Assembly (NCBI RefSeq): GCF_014132355.1
Contig: NZ_BLZO01000089.1
Span: 96,411-160,410, forward strand
DNA length: 64,000 bases
From: Okeania sp. KiyG1
Lineage (GTDB): Bacteria; Cyanobacteriota; Cyanobacteriia; Cyanobacteriales; Microcoleaceae
Reading direction: 5' to 3'
Below the pieces are notes generated by a model, which saw only the letters and a program-made list of their open reading frames with translations, was not told the origin of the DNA and made no database searches. Below, piece by piece: positions 27,703 through 36,880 of this stretch (its first letter is position 1; each line of letters begins with the position of its first letter). The translations under genes were made by a program, and so were the position numbers.

Positions 27703-28193
27703 AAGATTTGAAAATTTTTATTGATTCATCTCCGATTATTTTTTTAGTCAGGTTGCAAGCTTTGGAGTTATTTCTTAATGCTAATGATGATTTTTATTTA
27801 ACTCCATCGGTTATTACTGAAATTCAGTCTAAGAATGATGAAATTACTCAGCAGAGTGAGCTGTTATTAGGAAAAGAAAAAGTTATGGTACAGGCAACTA
27901 ATTTAATATCCCTGTTTAATAGGCTTAATGTTAGTTTGGGAAGAGGCGAGTCAGAGACTATTGCTTTAGCTACAGAATTGCAAGCTGATTTTATTATTTT
28001 AGATGATTTAGCTGCTAGAAAGATGGCTATTAAGTTAGGGCTAAATGTTAGAGGTACTTTAGCAATTTTAAAAAAGTTAGCTCAGTCAGGAAAAATAGAA
28101 ATAAATGATAAAAACGAATTTTATCAAAATCTCATCAACATCAAGTTTAGAATTTCTCGTTCTATTTTTGATTGTGTATTTTACGACTTCTAA
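27696..28193 (+). CDS. DUF3368/PIN-domain toxin
   Basis: 165 aa from a GTG start (27696). PIN-like acidic residues are visible: LKIFIDSSPII (Asp near residue 9), TPSVITEIQ (Glu), GRGESETIALA (Glu) and DFIILDDLAAR (Asp pair). These would form the metal site of an RNase. GTLAILKKLAQSGKI is typical of DUF3368. The last ~20 residues (FRISRSIFDCVFYDF) look extended compared with family members. Co-transcribed with the UPF0175 gene. Confidence 0.78.
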   Translation: MVKDLKIFIDSSPIIFLVRLQALELFLNANDDFYLTPSVITEIQSKNDEITQQSELLLGKEKVMVQATNLISLFNRLNVSLGRGESETIALATELQADFIILDDLAARKMAIKLGLNVRGTLAILKKLAQSGKIEINDKNEFYQNLINIKFRISRSIFDCVFYDF

Positions 28194-28518
<325 letters not shown>

Positions 28519-29480
28519 CTAAACATTTTCTTCACTCTCTTCTATAACTTCACAAATCTGCTTATCCACATAATCATCATCTATATTTTTAGTTATTAAT
28601 TCTGCCAAAATTCCTAAAGATATTAATTGTACGGACAGAATAATACACAAAATTCCAAATAAAAATAAAGGGCGAGTACCTATAGGTCGAATTTCCATAA
28701 ACCAAAGTATAGTCAAATAACCTAAAGATGTCATTCCCAAAGCACCGAATAATAATCCTAAACTTCCAAATAAATGACCTGGTTTATGTAAATAATGAGT
28801 AGTTGCTAAAACAGTTAATAAATCGAGAAAACCACGGGTATAACGCTCTAAACCATATTTAGATTTTCCCTGTTTCCGCCGATGATGTCGCACCGCTACT
28901 TCAGAAATTTTAAATCCCAAACTATGGGCTAATACTGGAATATATCTATGTAATTCTCCATAGACTTTGATACAGTCTAATACTTCTTTTTTATAAGCTT
29001 TTAAGCCACAGTTAAAATCATGTAATTTTACTCCAGTTAAAATTGATGTTACTCCATTAAATAATTTCGATGGTAATGTTTTGGAAAAAGGGTCGTTACG
29101 ATGTTTTCGCCATCCAGAAACTAAATCATATCCTGACTCTAACTTTTCCAAAAATTTAGGTACTTCTGCGGGGTCATCTTGTAAATCTGCATCTAGAGTA
29201 AAGATAATATTTCCTGTAGCTTTTTTAAATCCAGCAGATAAGGCGGAAGATTTACCAAAGTTTCTTCTTAATCTAATTCCTTTGATTTTCTGGGGATGTT
29301 CTTTGATTAATTTATTAATTTCTATCCAAGACGAGTCGTTACTACCATCATCTATAAAAGAATTTCATAACTATTAATTTCAGCTAAATTCATTACATCC
29401 AAAATTCGCTCAAACAAGGGTTTGATTGTGGCTTCTTCGTTATAAACTGGAATGACAAAACTGAGGTATTTACTATTCAA
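28519..29480 (-). pseudogene. GT2 glycosyltransferase (DPM1/GtrB-like), one frameshift
   Basis: The reading starts at a TTG (29480): NSKYLSFVIPVYNEEATIKP is the GT2 nucleotide-sugar motif. It then breaks at ~29355 where one T is missing from a short T-run; the next frame continues FIDDGSNDSS, LRRNFGKSSALSAGF, DADLQDDP and VSGWRKHRNDP. The C-terminal part has two transmembrane helices (SLGLLFGALGMTSLGYLTIL; LFLFGILCIILSVQLISLGI), as in polyprenyl-phosphate glycosyltransferases. It would load a sugar onto undecaprenyl phosphate at the inner face of the plasma membrane. Its 5' end has been tandemly duplicated upstream. The intact part, 28519-29151, is open with a TTG start. Confidence 0.82.
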
Positions 29481-30260
29481 GGTTCAATTCTGATTATCAA
29501 AATTATGTTGATTTGGTAAAGCTAGGCAATTTTATAATTTAACATAAACTTTTCAAACATCATCTTTGAGCGTTGAATATTTTCTTGATTTTTGATTGTG
29601 ACTATCTTGAGTTTGTTTGACATTCTGAGCTTTATTTAAAGTTATCTAGTTAGTTTTGGCTTGAATAGATATTTTGATTAATTGATTAATTTATATTCAA
29701 CAGCGATCGCTACTAGGGCTATGGACAAAAATTATTTCATAACTATTAGTTTCAGCTCAATTCATAACATCTAAAATTCTCTCAAACAAGGGTTTGATTG
29801 TGGCTTCTTCGTTATAAACTGGAATGACAAAACTGAGGTATTTACTATTCAAGGTTCAACTCTGATTATCAAAACTATGTTGATTTGGTAAAGCTAGCAA
29901 ATCTAGGCAATTTTACAATGTAACATAAACTTTTCAAACATTATCTTTGAGCGTTGAATATTTTCTTGATTTTTGATTGTGACTATCTTGAGTTTGTTTG
30001 AGATTCTGAGCTTTATTTAAAGTTATCTAGTTAGTTTTGGCTTGAATAGATATTTTGATTAATTGATTAATTTATATTCAACAGCGATCGCTACTAGGGC
30101 TATGGACAAAAATTATTTCATAACTATTAGTTTCAGCTCAATTCATGACATCTAAAATTCTCTCAAACAAGGGTTTGATTGTGACTTCTTCGTTATAAAC
30201 TGGAATGACAAAACTGAGGTATTTACTATTCAAGGTTCAATTCTGATTATCAAAACTATT
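29366..30260. repeat. Three copies of a 372-381 bp operon-junction unit
   Basis: The landmark AAGGGTTTGATTGTG recurs at 29416, 29788 and 30169 (steps 372 and 381). Each unit joins the first ~45 codons of the GT2 gene to a diverged 3' end of the 32547-32939 coding region (TTGATTTGGTAAAGCTAG, AATTTAACATAAACTTTTC). Only the copy at 29366-29480 is connected to the GT2 body. Confidence 0.88.
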
Positions 30261-30380
30261 AAGGTAGACTACAAAACTTCTGCCTTCTGCCTTCTTTCTT
30301 TAACCCAAAATTGCTGTATTCTATATCGGCACGAGGAAAACCTGACATTCTAAAACTTTTGACAATTCTTTCTTGATTGA

Positions 30381-32345
30381 GAATAGTAAGACATTTCATT
30401 TAATTCCCAGAATCACAAAATTGAAGTATTTAAGATTCTCAGCTCCGAATAATTCTGCGACATAGGCAGGAGTAAAATCTGACATTCTAAAACTTTTGAC
30501 AATTCTTTCTTGATTGAGAATAATAAGACATTTCATTTAATTCTCAGAATCACAAAATTGAGGTATTTAAGATTCTCAGCTCCGAATAATTCTGCGACAT
30601 AGGCAGGAGTAAAATCTGACATTCTAAAACTTTTGACAATTCTTTCTTGATTGAGAATAATAAGACATTTCATTTAATTCCCAGAATCACAAAATTGAAG
30701 TATTTAAGATTCTCAGCATTGAGAATAATAAGACATTTCATTTAATTCTCAGAATCACAAAATTGAAGTATTTAAGATTCTCAGCTCCGAATAATTCTGC
30801 GACATAGGCAGGAGTAAAATCTGACATTCCAAAACCTTTGAAAATTCTTTCTTGATTGAGAATAATAAGACATTTCATTTAATTCTCAGAATCACAAAAT
30901 TGAGGTATTTAAGATTCTCAGCTCCGAATAATTCTGCGACATAGGCAGGAGTAAAATCTGACATTCTAAAACCTTTGAAAATTCTTTCTTGATTGAGAAT
31001 AATAAGACATTTCATTTAATTCTCAGAATCACAAAATTGAAGTATTTAAGATTCTCAGCATTGAGAATAATAAGACATTTCATTTAATTCCCAGAATCAT
31101 AAAATTGAGGTATTTAAGATTCTCAGCTCCGAATAATTCTGCGACATAGGCAGGAGTAAAATCTGACATTTCAACACCTTTGAAAATTCTTTCTTGATTG
31201 AGAATAGTAAGACATTTCATTTAATTCCCAGAATCATAAAATTGAGGTATTTAAGATTCTCAGCTCCGAATAATTCTGCGACATAGGCAGGAGTAAAATC
31301 TGACATTTCAACACCTTTGAAAATTCTTTCTTGATTGAGAATAGTAAGACATTTCATTTAATTCCCAGAATCACAAAATTGAGGTATTTAAGATTCTCAG
31401 CTCCGAATAATTCTGCGACATAGGCAGGAGTAAAATCTGACATTTCAACACCTTTGAAAATTCTTTCTTGATTGAGAATAGTAAGACATTTCATTTAATT
31501 CCCAGAATCATAAAATTGAGGTATTTAAGATTCTCAGCATTGAGAATAGTAAGACATTTCATTTAATTCCCAGAATCACAAAATTGAGGTATTTAAGATT
31601 CTCAGCTCCGAATAATTCTGCGACATAGGCAGGAGTAAAATCTGACATTCTAAAACTTTTGACAATTCTTTCTTGATTGAGAATAGTAAGACATTTCATT
31701 TAATTCCCAGAATCATAAAATTGAGGTATTTAAGATTCTCAGCTCCGAATAATTCTGCGACATAGGCAGGAGTAAAATCTGACATTCTAAAACTTTTGAC
31801 AATTCTTTCTTGATTGAGAATAGTAAGACATTTCATTTAATTTCCAGAATCATAAAATTGAGGTATTTAAGATTCTCAGCTCCGAATAATTCTGCGACAT
31901 AGGCAGGAGTAAAATCTGACATTCTAAAACTTTTGAAAATTCTTTCTTGATTGAGAATAATAAGACATTTCATTTAATTCCCAGAATCACAAAATTGAGG
32001 TATTTAAGATTCTCAGCTCCGAATAATTCTGCGACATAGGCAGGAGTAAAATCTGACATTCTAAAACTTTTGACAATTCTTTCTTGATTGAGAATAGTAA
32101 GACATTTCATTTAATTCCCAGAATCATAAAATTGAGGTATTTAAGATTCTCAGCATTGAGAATAGTAAGACATTTCATTTAATTCCCAGAATCACAAAAT
32201 TGAGGTATTTAAGATTCTCAGCTCCGAATAATTCTGCGACATAGGCAGGAGTAAAACCTGATATTCTAAAACTTTTGACAATTCTTTCTTGATTGAGAAT
32301 AGTAAGAAATTTCATTTAATTCCATCACAAAACTTAGGTATTTAC
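30381..32345 (-). repeat. 137/68-bp tandem array encoding ATGA-linked mini-ORFs
   Basis: The landmark GACATTTCATTTAAT occurs at 30390, 30527, 30664, 30732, 30869, 31006, 31074, 31211, 31348, 31485, 31553, 31690, 31827, 31964, 32101, 32169 and, diverged, 32306. That makes 17 copies in 12 steps of 137 and 4 steps of 68. On the minus strand each unit reads a 46-codon ORF (MKCLTILNQERIVKSF..., ...AENLKYLNFVILGIK). Its TGA overlaps the next ATG as ATGA. The 68-bp units lack 69 bp (23 codons) in frame. The sequence is a fusion of the 3' part of the upstream gene and the GT2 start. Confidence 0.92.
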
Positions 32346-32546
32346 CGAATAATTAATAATTAATCATTATTAATTAAATAATTCAGGTTAAAAGCCTCCC
32401 CTTAGCTGCGCCGCGAGCTGTCGCTCTACAAGGGGAAAATAAAGAAATAATATTTCCTTATCTTCAATTCCGTAACGGTTTTAACCAGAGGTAATTATCC
32501 ATTATCCATTATCCATTATCAATTAATGAAGATTCTAGGTTTAATT

Positions 32547-32939
32547 CTAATTCTCAAAACTATGTTGATTGGTTAAAGCTATCCAATCTTGACTATTTTT
32601 CAATTTAACATAAGCTGTTAAAACATCGTTTTTTGAGGCTTGAATATATCCTTTCCAGCCGGATAATTCATATTCACCTCCTAATAATTCTGCTACATCA
32701 GCACGAGGAAAACCTGACATTCCAAAACCTTTAACCACATTTTCTTGATTCAGAATAGCAATACATTTAATCTGAACATTCTCTTTGCTTTGGACTTTTA
32801 ACTTTGGACTTTTAACTTGATTTACCCATCCATTTACTCTAGCTGTAGTAGAAGAAAATTTAGTCACAGTATCAAAATATCCCTGGAAATTTTCTGGTTG
32901 CTTTGCTGTTAATAAATCTGGGTTAATTTTTTCATCCAA
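32547..32939 (-). CDS. C-terminal domain of membrane protein A (frameshifted from 32909-34324)
   Basis: 130 aa as read. Restoring one A in the A5 run at ~32962 makes it the direct continuation of the upstream gene (RDIKKDNFCANLDEKINPDL). It is a soluble beta-rich domain: GYFDTVTKFSSTTARVNGWV, IKCIAILNQENVVKGFG and WKGYIQASKNDVLTAYVKL. The equivalent domain closes the paralogous gene at 44.6-46.6 kb. The block IKCIAILNQ...VAELLGG is the source of the 137-bp array downstream. By itself it is probably not an independent gene. Confidence 0.6.
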   Translation of the reverse strand: MDEKINPDLLTAKQPENFQGYFDTVTKFSSTTARVNGWVNQVKSPKLKVQSKENVQIKCIAILNQENVVKGFGMSGFPRADVAELLGGEYELSGWKGYIQASKNDVLTAYVKLKNSQDWIALTNQHSFEN

Positions 32940-34324
32940 ATTTGCACAAAAATTATCCTTTTTATATCTCGATTAAAAGGTACTAAACCATCAGCTTTTA
33001 AAGCATCTACTAAACCTAAAAAAGCAGCAGGTCGGTTGCCTACTTTTTCTTTAATTAAAACCGGGTCAGAAATACCAAGTTGTAAAGATAATCCTACTAA
33101 AGGTTGATAAGTTGCGCGATGAGCAATTTCTCTAAAAGTTTCCGTGCCTACTCGATACATTAATATAGTTAAAACAGTCAAAACTGCCACTAATGGCATA
33201 ACAAAATACCACTGTTTTTTGAGAATGGGTTGCTGTTGTTGGAGCCATAAGAAAATTAGGATAATTAGACTTAACCAAAATAGAGAAGGTAGAGTAGCAT
33301 AACGAGAAGCGATCGCTTGTTCGACTCCAAACCCAGAACGACTAACTGCTGCCATTAAAGCAGTGCCTAAAGTATAAGTTATTATTGATAACCACGGTAG
33401 CCAGTCTTGAGGATAAGATGAAAATAACCAATAAGTAAAAAATAATCCTGTCAAAATTAATCCGAACCAACCTATTGTTGAAGCTACGGGGATATTATGA
33501 GTAAAAATTGCTCCTAGATAAACAGGAATATAAGCAATTATATTAATTAAATTTAGTTTAGACAAAGAGGGATGATGAGAGGGTGTTGTGTAAGTGAGGA
33601 AATAAATTCCTATTACTAAAATAGAAAAAATAATATAGGAGATAGTAAATCTTTTCGGCAGTTTAAATAAAATAGCAACGGCAGATAATATCGGCCAAAT
33701 TCCCAAAGCTGTACTATAACTAATACATCCTAAAATTCCTAAGCTGATACTGACAATTAACCATTTATTTTGTGGAGATTCGACCAATCTATTTACACAA
33801 AAAATTGAGGCAATAACAAATAAATTAGCAATTACCCAATGTACACCACTATATCCACGCATCCAATTATGAGCAGCAGCAGGAGTAAAGTTAAAAATGG
33901 AGATAAATAGAATTAATAATAGAAGTATTGTCCGATCTTTTTTCAGGGTATTAGGTACTAATGCCATTAATAAAATTCCCTGAATAGAAGCCAGGAAAAA
34001 TGTAGCTAGACACAATCCAATATTGGAACCTTTGGTAATAACAATATTTAGAGCATAAATTATGGCAGGAATTAAAACAAAGTGTTCATTTGCCCGAAAC
34101 ATCCAGTCAAAAATATTAGTGGAAAAACCATCTATAGAATAGATATTTTGAATCATCCACCAATAGTCAAAATTTAGCAGCTCTCCTGCTTTAGATATCA
34201 TAAAAGTATATAGAAGGCAGGGAGTAAAATTACAATGGTGGTGAGAATTAGAAAGGTAACTTCTGACTTTTTTTTGACTAACATAAATTGGAAGGCAAGA
34301 CAGGAATTTGGGCACGGATGTCAA
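32909..34324 (-). CDS. Multi-spanning membrane protein A, envelope glycan related
   Basis: 471 aa as read, ~10 transmembrane helices. A loop FRANEHFVLIP near residue 80 aligns with HGHHRILIPKLI of the paralogue at 46.5 kb, and SRYATLPSLFW near residue 350 with its SRYTTTSILLI. The overall form resembles GT-C type transferases or polymerases of surface polysaccharides, but no catalytic motif is proven. The first ~40 residues are Cys/His rich and unlike a normal membrane-protein start; the ATG at 34201 (MISKAGELLNFDYWW) may be closer to the true N-terminus. It lies between the thioesterase and GT2 genes on the same strand. Confidence 0.55.
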   Translation of the reverse strand: MTSVPKFLSCLPIYVSQKKVRSYLSNSHHHCNFTPCLLYTFMISKAGELLNFDYWWMIQNIYSIDGFSTNIFDWMFRANEHFVLIPAIIYALNIVITKGSNIGLCLATFFLASIQGILLMALVPNTLKKDRTILLLLILFISIFNFTPAAAHNWMRGYSGVHWVIANLFVIASIFCVNRLVESPQNKWLIVSISLGILGCISYSTALGIWPILSAVAILFKLPKRFTISYIIFSILVIGIYFLTYTTPSHHPSLSKLNLINIIAYIPVYLGAIFTHNIPVASTIGWFGLILTGLFFTYWLFSSYPQDWLPWLSIITYTLGTALMAAVSRSGFGVEQAIASRYATLPSLFWLSLIILIFLWLQQQQPILKKQWYFVMPLVAVLTVLTILMYRVGTETFREIAHRATYQPLVGLSLQLGISDPVLIKEKVGNRPAAFLGLVDALKADGLVPFNRDIKRIIFVQIWMKKLTQIY

Positions 34325-34382
34325 GACAGGAATTTGGGCACGGATGTACAGATTAATTTAAAATAGGTTCATCTTTTTTACC

Positions 34383-35129
34383 CTACAGAAATTTGAAAAT
34401 TGCCTCCATTAAAGTTTCTGGTTGTTGTAGGAAAAACATATGGCCGCCAGGAAATTCATGTAAAGCAAAATTACCAACAGTATACTTTTCCCATTCAGAT
34501 AACTGTTGTAAATTTACTGCTGTATCATTTATACCTCTGAAAGCAACAATAGGAAATTGAAAAGGTGCTTCAGGAGAATAAATATATTTTTCATTGAGGG
34601 TAAAGTCTGCTCGTAAAATAGGCAAAAATAATTCCATCAGGTCTCGGTTTTCCAAGACTGCTTCAGGGGTACCACCGTATTCACGCAAGGTCGAAATTAA
34701 AGTCTGATTAGATGCTTGATGAAGTTGGTTATCAATAGGAATGTGAGGAGCGCGACGACCAGAAATAAACATATATTTAGGAGTCGGTAATTTTTTTGCT
34801 CGTAATTTACGGGCAACTTCAAAACAAATTAATCCACCAAGACTATGACCGAAAAACACAAAGGGATATTCTGTCAGAAACGGTTGCAAATCTTTAGTTA
34901 GGGAAAAAAGTAGGTCATCCCATTTAGTAATTAAAGTTTCTTTTATCCGAGTTTCTCTTCCTGGTAATTGTATGGCGCAAACCTCAATATTAGATGGTAA
35001 ATGTTTTCCCCAGAGGCGAAATAAGGAAGCACCAGATGCAGAAGAGTGAAAACAGAATAAACGTAGGGTGGGTTGAGAAATTGGTTGAAATATTTTTATC
35101 CAAGGAGAGGGAGTAATAGTAGAATTCAT
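34383..35129 (-). CDS. Type II thioesterase (GrsT/TesA-like alpha/beta hydrolase)
   Basis: 248 aa. LRLFCFHSSASGASLFRLW at the N-terminus, nucleophile elbow FFGHSLGGL with Ser96, acid Asp202 (FRGINDTAV) and His230 (FPGGHMFF) complete the catalytic triad of external thioesterases that clear mis-primed acyl groups from NRPS/PKS carrier proteins. No NRPS, PKS or carrier protein is in the window, so it is orphaned or serves a distant cluster. The start region (codons 1 to ~17 plus upstream DNA) is repeated four times in tandem behind it. The ATG at 35129 is well placed for homology. Cytoplasmic. Confidence 0.88.
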   Translation of the reverse strand: MNSTITPSPWIKIFQPISQPTLRLFCFHSSASGASLFRLWGKHLPSNIEVCAIQLPGRETRIKETLITKWDDLLFSLTKDLQPFLTEYPFVFFGHSLGGLICFEVARKLRAKKLPTPKYMFISGRRAPHIPIDNQLHQASNQTLISTLREYGGTPEAVLENRDLMELFLPILRADFTLNEKYIYSPEAPFQFPIVAFRGINDTAVNLQQLSEWEKYTVGNFALHEFPGGHMFFLQQPETLMEAIFKFL

Positions 35130-35957
35130 TAGACAAATTTATTATCTGGAAATAGGTATAACAAAAAACTATAGCTGTTGAGGAGTAATTTTTTCAACAC
35201 TTACCTCACTCATAGGTTTCAGATACAAAAACTATAACGTTATAGTTTTTGCTTAATATATATAGTTTCTTTGAGTCACTCTTGTGTTTATCACTCTGTG
35301 GAAAATATTTTTATCCAAGGAGAGGGAGTAATAGTAGAATTCATTAGACAAATTTACTATCTGGAAATAGGTATAACAAAAAACTATAGCTGTTGATTAG
35401 TAAGTTTTTCCATACTTATCGTACCCGTGAGTTTCAGATAAAAAACTGCAACGTTATAGTTTTTGCTTAATATATATAGCCTGTTTGAGTAACTCTTGTG
35501 TTTATCACTCTGTGGAAAATATTTTTATCTAGGGAGAGGGAGTAATAGTAGAATTCATTAGACAAATTTATTATCTGGAAATAGGTATAACAAAAAACTA
35601 TAGCTGTTGATTAGTAAGTTTTTCCATACTTATCGTACCCGTGAGTTTCAGATAAAAAACTGCAACGTTATAGTTTTTGCTTACTACTACATAACATATA
35701 GTTTCTTTGAGTCACTCTTGTGTTTATCACTCTGTGGAAAATATTTTTATCCAAGGAGAGGGAGTAATAGTAGAATTCATTAGACAAATTTATTATCTGG
35801 AAATAGGTATAACAAAAAACTATAGCTGTTGATTAGTAAGTTTTTCCATACTTATCGTACCCATGAGTTTCAGATAAAAAACTGCAACGTTATAGTTTTT
35901 GCTTACTACTACATAACATATAGTTTCTTTGAGTAACTCTTGTGTTAGAGCTGATTG
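35086..35957. repeat. Four tandem copies of the thioesterase gene start
   Basis: The landmark CAAGGAGAGGGAGTAATAGT (first codons, antisense) occurs at 35101, 35316, 35529 (CTAGGGAGAGG variant) and 35752, steps of 215, 213 and 223 bp. Every unit includes the first ~15 codons, an ATAGGTATAAC box and an ACTATAACGTTATAGT palindrome, perfect over 24 bp only in the copy nearest the gene (35227-35250). The array ends 20 bp from the rfbD stop. Confidence 0.9.
35227..35250. promoter_or_regulatory. 24-bp perfect palindrome upstream of the thioesterase gene
   Basis: AAAAACTATAAC followed by its exact reverse complement, ~100 bp upstream of the thioesterase ATG. Diverged versions (CTGCAACGTTATAGTTTTTG) sit in the other three repeat units. 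It could be an operator or a transcribed hairpin. Confidence 0.5.
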
Positions 35958-36839
35958 TTAATTGCTCAAAGCAGCTAACTGCTTTAACATTTGCCTCAAA
36001 CCATCTCGCCAATATGGAGAATGTTTTCCCAAAACTTGGGAAATTTTCCCACTATTCAAAACTGAAAAAGCAGGTCGTTTTGCTGGAGTTGGATACTCAG
36101 CAGTAGTTATAGGAACTACTCGTTTTACCTCTAAAGGAAAACCCAATTGTTTTGCTTCCTCAAAAATAGTCATGGCAAAATCGTACCAACTAATAGCTCC
36201 ACTATTTGTATAGTGATAAGTTCCATAGGTTTCTGAATTAAGATGAGGAATAATTTGAGCGATCGCTTCTGCTAAGTCTCCGGTCCAAGTTGGACAACCT
36301 ACCTGGTCGTAAACTACTCTCAATTCTTCCCTATCTTTACCTACCCGCAACATGGTTTTGACAAAGTTACCTTTACCATAAACCCCATAAACCCAAGCTG
36401 TTCTGATAATAATATGATTAGCTTCTGTTTCTCGAATTGCCTTTTCTCCCGCTAATTTAGATTTGCCGTAGATACCGAGGGGGTTGGTAGGGTCGGTTTC
36501 TGTGTAGGGTGTACTTTGACTCCCATCAAAAACGTAGTCGGTGGAAATGTGGATTAAGGTTGCCCCTAATTTTTTGGCTTCGGTTGCCATAATTCCAGGG
36601 GCAATACCATTTACCGCATTGGCTAATTCTGGCTCATTTTCAGATTTGTCAACTGCGGTATAAGCAGCAGCATTGACAATAATTTCTGGTTTAACTTGGC
36701 TAATTAGTTGAGAGATGGCATTGGGGTCTGCAAGGTCTAAGTTTTCTCGCCCCACTGCGGTTACTTCTCCAATATTTGTGAGGAGGGGTTGTAGTTGGTG
36801 GCCAAGTTGTCCGTTAATGCCTGTTAATAAGATTTTCAT
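35958..36839 (-). CDS. rfbD: dTDP-4-dehydrorhamnose reductase
   Basis: 293 aa, SDR (RmlD) family: NADPH-dependent reduction of dTDP-6-deoxy-L-lyxo-4-hexulose to dTDP-L-rhamnose. Rossmann motif MKILLTGINGQLGHQL (GxxGxxG at 7-13), AAYTAVDKSE (58-67), STDYVFDG (99-106), catalytic YGKSK (Tyr124, Lys128) and NHIIIRTAWVYG. Full length. Together with rfbC at 40.4-41.6 kb it supplies two of the four rhamnose-pathway steps; rfbA and rfbB are not in the window. It supports a rhamnose-containing surface glycan. Confidence 0.95.
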   Translation of the reverse strand: MKILLTGINGQLGHQLQPLLTNIGEVTAVGRENLDLADPNAISQLISQVKPEIIVNAAAYTAVDKSENEPELANAVNGIAPGIMATEAKKLGATLIHISTDYVFDGSQSTPYTETDPTNPLGIYGKSKLAGEKAIRETEANHIIIRTAWVYGVYGKGNFVKTMLRVGKDREELRVVYDQVGCPTWTGDLAEAIAQIIPHLNSETYGTYHYTNSGAISWYDFAMTIFEEAKQLGFPLEVKRVVPITTAEYPTPAKRPAFSVLNSGKISQVLGKHSPYWRDGLRQMLKQLAALSN

Positions 36840-36880
36840 TTGTGATTTTTCAATAATATTTAGATTTGATTTTTGTTTTT

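Noticed and set aside
30381-32345. Possible CRISPR array
   Set aside because: Regular period, but units are 137 or 68 bp, with no short repeat alternating with unique spacers and no cas genes; the whole unit is repeated.
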